A stretch of 64,000 nucleotides of DNA from Henningerozyma blattae CBS 6284 (lineage: Eukaryota > Ascomycota > Saccharomycetes > Saccharomycetales > Saccharomycetaceae). The stretch is taken from contig NC_020186.1 in the NCBI RefSeq assembly GCF_000315915.1, positions 1,736,001 to 1,800,000 on the forward strand, given 5' to 3'. Shown here in pieces: positions 63,223 to 64,000 of this stretch. Each line of letters starts with the position of its first letter. Position 1 is the stretch's first letter. The translations under genes and the position numbers were made by a program. The notes under the pieces are model-generated. The model ran no database searches. It worked only from the letters and a program-made list of their open reading frames with translations, and had not been told where the DNA came from.

Positions 63223-64000
63223 ATGGATTCAAATCAAACTAGTTCAACAACAATATCACCACAAAAGCCCACTTTAAATAGTGAAACTCCAGAATTAACA
63301 GAATCTGATAAGCAGATCCTTACATGGGCAAGTAAATTAGAATTAGAAAGTGTAGATCTCAGAGAAAAATCTTCTTCATTATCCAGGGAAGTACGAAGAT
63401 GTAGTAATGTTTTAAGTAATAAGTTTGATGATTTCAAAGACAAATTAATTGATCCAAAGGAAATTAAAAGTATGTACAAATGATTTACTAAAAAAATTTT
63501 TTTTTTTTTCGTAATCAGATTTTACTAACAAGAAACTTGAACATATATATAAAGGTATTTTTGATGTTTTAATGGATTTAAGTACAAGAGTTATTGATCA
63601 ACAAAAAGCAAAAATCTCTTCAGCTCAATTGGATGAAATTGCCAAATCAATTATTGAATTAAAAGATGTAAAAAATCATAAGGAAGAGGGGGAAAAATTC
63701 GGTAAAATATTTGAAGAAATTACAAAAAAATTTACTCTTATGGAAAATTCAGTCAAATCTGTAAATGATCAACTTTCAAATGTAACAACTATATTATTTA
63801 GTATGAACAAATCACTTGAAGATTTATCCATAAGACAAAGTGCTTTGGAAGAGTTGCTGAGGACACAAAATAATGAAAACGAAAAATGCCATCAACAATT
63901 GAAAAAGGATCATCAAGATATAAGAGAAAGATTGCTAAAAACTGGAGATATGCCTTTTAAAATTCGTAAAATAATTAGTTCTAATGATGATATGTTACAA
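63223..64000 (+). CDS. REC107: Meiotic recombination protein Mer2/Rec107 (two exons, 3' end outside window)
   Basis: Mer2 forms condensates with Rec114-Mei4 on meiotic chromosome axes and enables Spo11 double-strand breaks. The visible coding sequence is 63223-63469 joined to 63555-64000, 231 codons so far (about 314 residues in S. cerevisiae). Residues 25-45 read TESDKQILTWASKLELESVD, a conserved Mer2-type segment. Exon 2 is a long charged helical region with heptad-like spacing from about 85 to 215, fitting the central coiled coil. The disordered N-terminus is Ser/Thr-rich. Adjacency to MDE1 fits YJR021C. The weak TAGCCGCGTA at about 63078 partly resembles the Ume6 URS1 site. Confidence 0.88.
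63470..63554 (+). other. REC107: MER2/REC107 intron (85 nt)
   Basis: Donor GTATGT at 63470, branch TACTAAC at 63523-63529 and acceptor AAAG ending at 63554, with a long T tract between. Joining gives an in-frame Ser codon (A + GT) and an uninterrupted frame to the window edge, while the unspliced frame stops at 63481-63483. An AG at 63531-63532 is too close to the branch and would give a stop. As I recall, the S. cerevisiae MER2 intron has a non-consensus donor and needs Mer1; here the donor is consensus. Confidence 0.92.

Noticed and set aside
63530..63532. Alternative MER2 acceptor immediately after the branch site
   Set aside because: Too close to the branch adenosine, and it leads to a stop codon after two codons.

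Overview
This window is nuclear DNA of a budding yeast of the family Saccharomycetaceae. It is AT-rich, with long A/T homopolymers, Asn-rich and Ser-rich low-complexity inserts, short introns with GTATGT donors and TACTAAC branch sites, and a tRNA-Gly(GCC). Almost every gene has a recognisable S. cerevisiae counterpart. I count 28 protein genes (two cut by the window edges), one tRNA and three introns. I see no transposon, LTR, rRNA, CRISPR array or convincing point centromere. All homology and synteny statements rest on recognition and memory of S. cerevisiae gene order; no search was run.

Layout. (1) 1-14974 interleaves two S. cerevisiae blocks: UAP1, POL3 and DUN1 (YDL103-101) with a possible INP2 end, a truncated DNF3-like gene, a YMR160W homologue and ATG16 (YMR163-159). 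(2) 16395-47068 interleaves the YGR237-218 and YHR154-147 blocks: a YGR237C-like gene, MIC26, YHB1, RTT107, NAS6, ALG10, PEX28, AMA1, HSV2, PET54, a TOS2/SKG6 gene, MRPL6, MRPL9 and CRM1. (3) 47670-50653 holds a tRNA-Gly and AIM14 (YGL160W). (4) 51324-62044 interleaves YGR210-206 (YGR210C, TRX, SER2, MVB12) with the PDC1-STU2 pair of YLR044-045. (5) 62253-64000 holds MDE1 and the start of MER2 (YJR024, YJR021). Orientations agree with simple inversion of whole blocks. The mixing, the absence of several expected neighbours (HLJ1, PHO81, PHB2, IMP3, LSM8, CIR1) and a decayed DNF3 copy suggest a post-whole-genome-duplication yeast that lost duplicates independently of S. cerevisiae. The genus cannot be fixed from this window.

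Functional themes. DNA replication and repair: POL3, DUN1, RTT107. Meiosis: AMA1 and MER2, both with introns. Mitochondria: MIC26, PET54, MRPL6, MRPL9. Trafficking, autophagy and peroxisomes: ATG16, HSV2, MVB12, PEX28, perhaps INP2. Redox and central metabolism: YHB1, AIM14, TRX, PDC, SER2, MDE1. Glycosylation: UAP1, ALG10. Also nuclear export (CRM1) and microtubules (STU2).

Main points for follow-up: an intact 389-codon gene that is the N-terminal part of a Dnf3-type flippase without its catalytic machinery; a short 5' exon and intron that complete the FHA domain of DUN1; AMA1 and MER2 introns with consensus donors and no visible Mer1 enhancer; a degenerate tandem array at 15465-15690; a cluster of Tbf1-like ACCCTA motifs at 59526-59640; an SBF-site cluster upstream of the TOS2/SKG6 gene; and paired Aft1-type sites upstream of AIM14.
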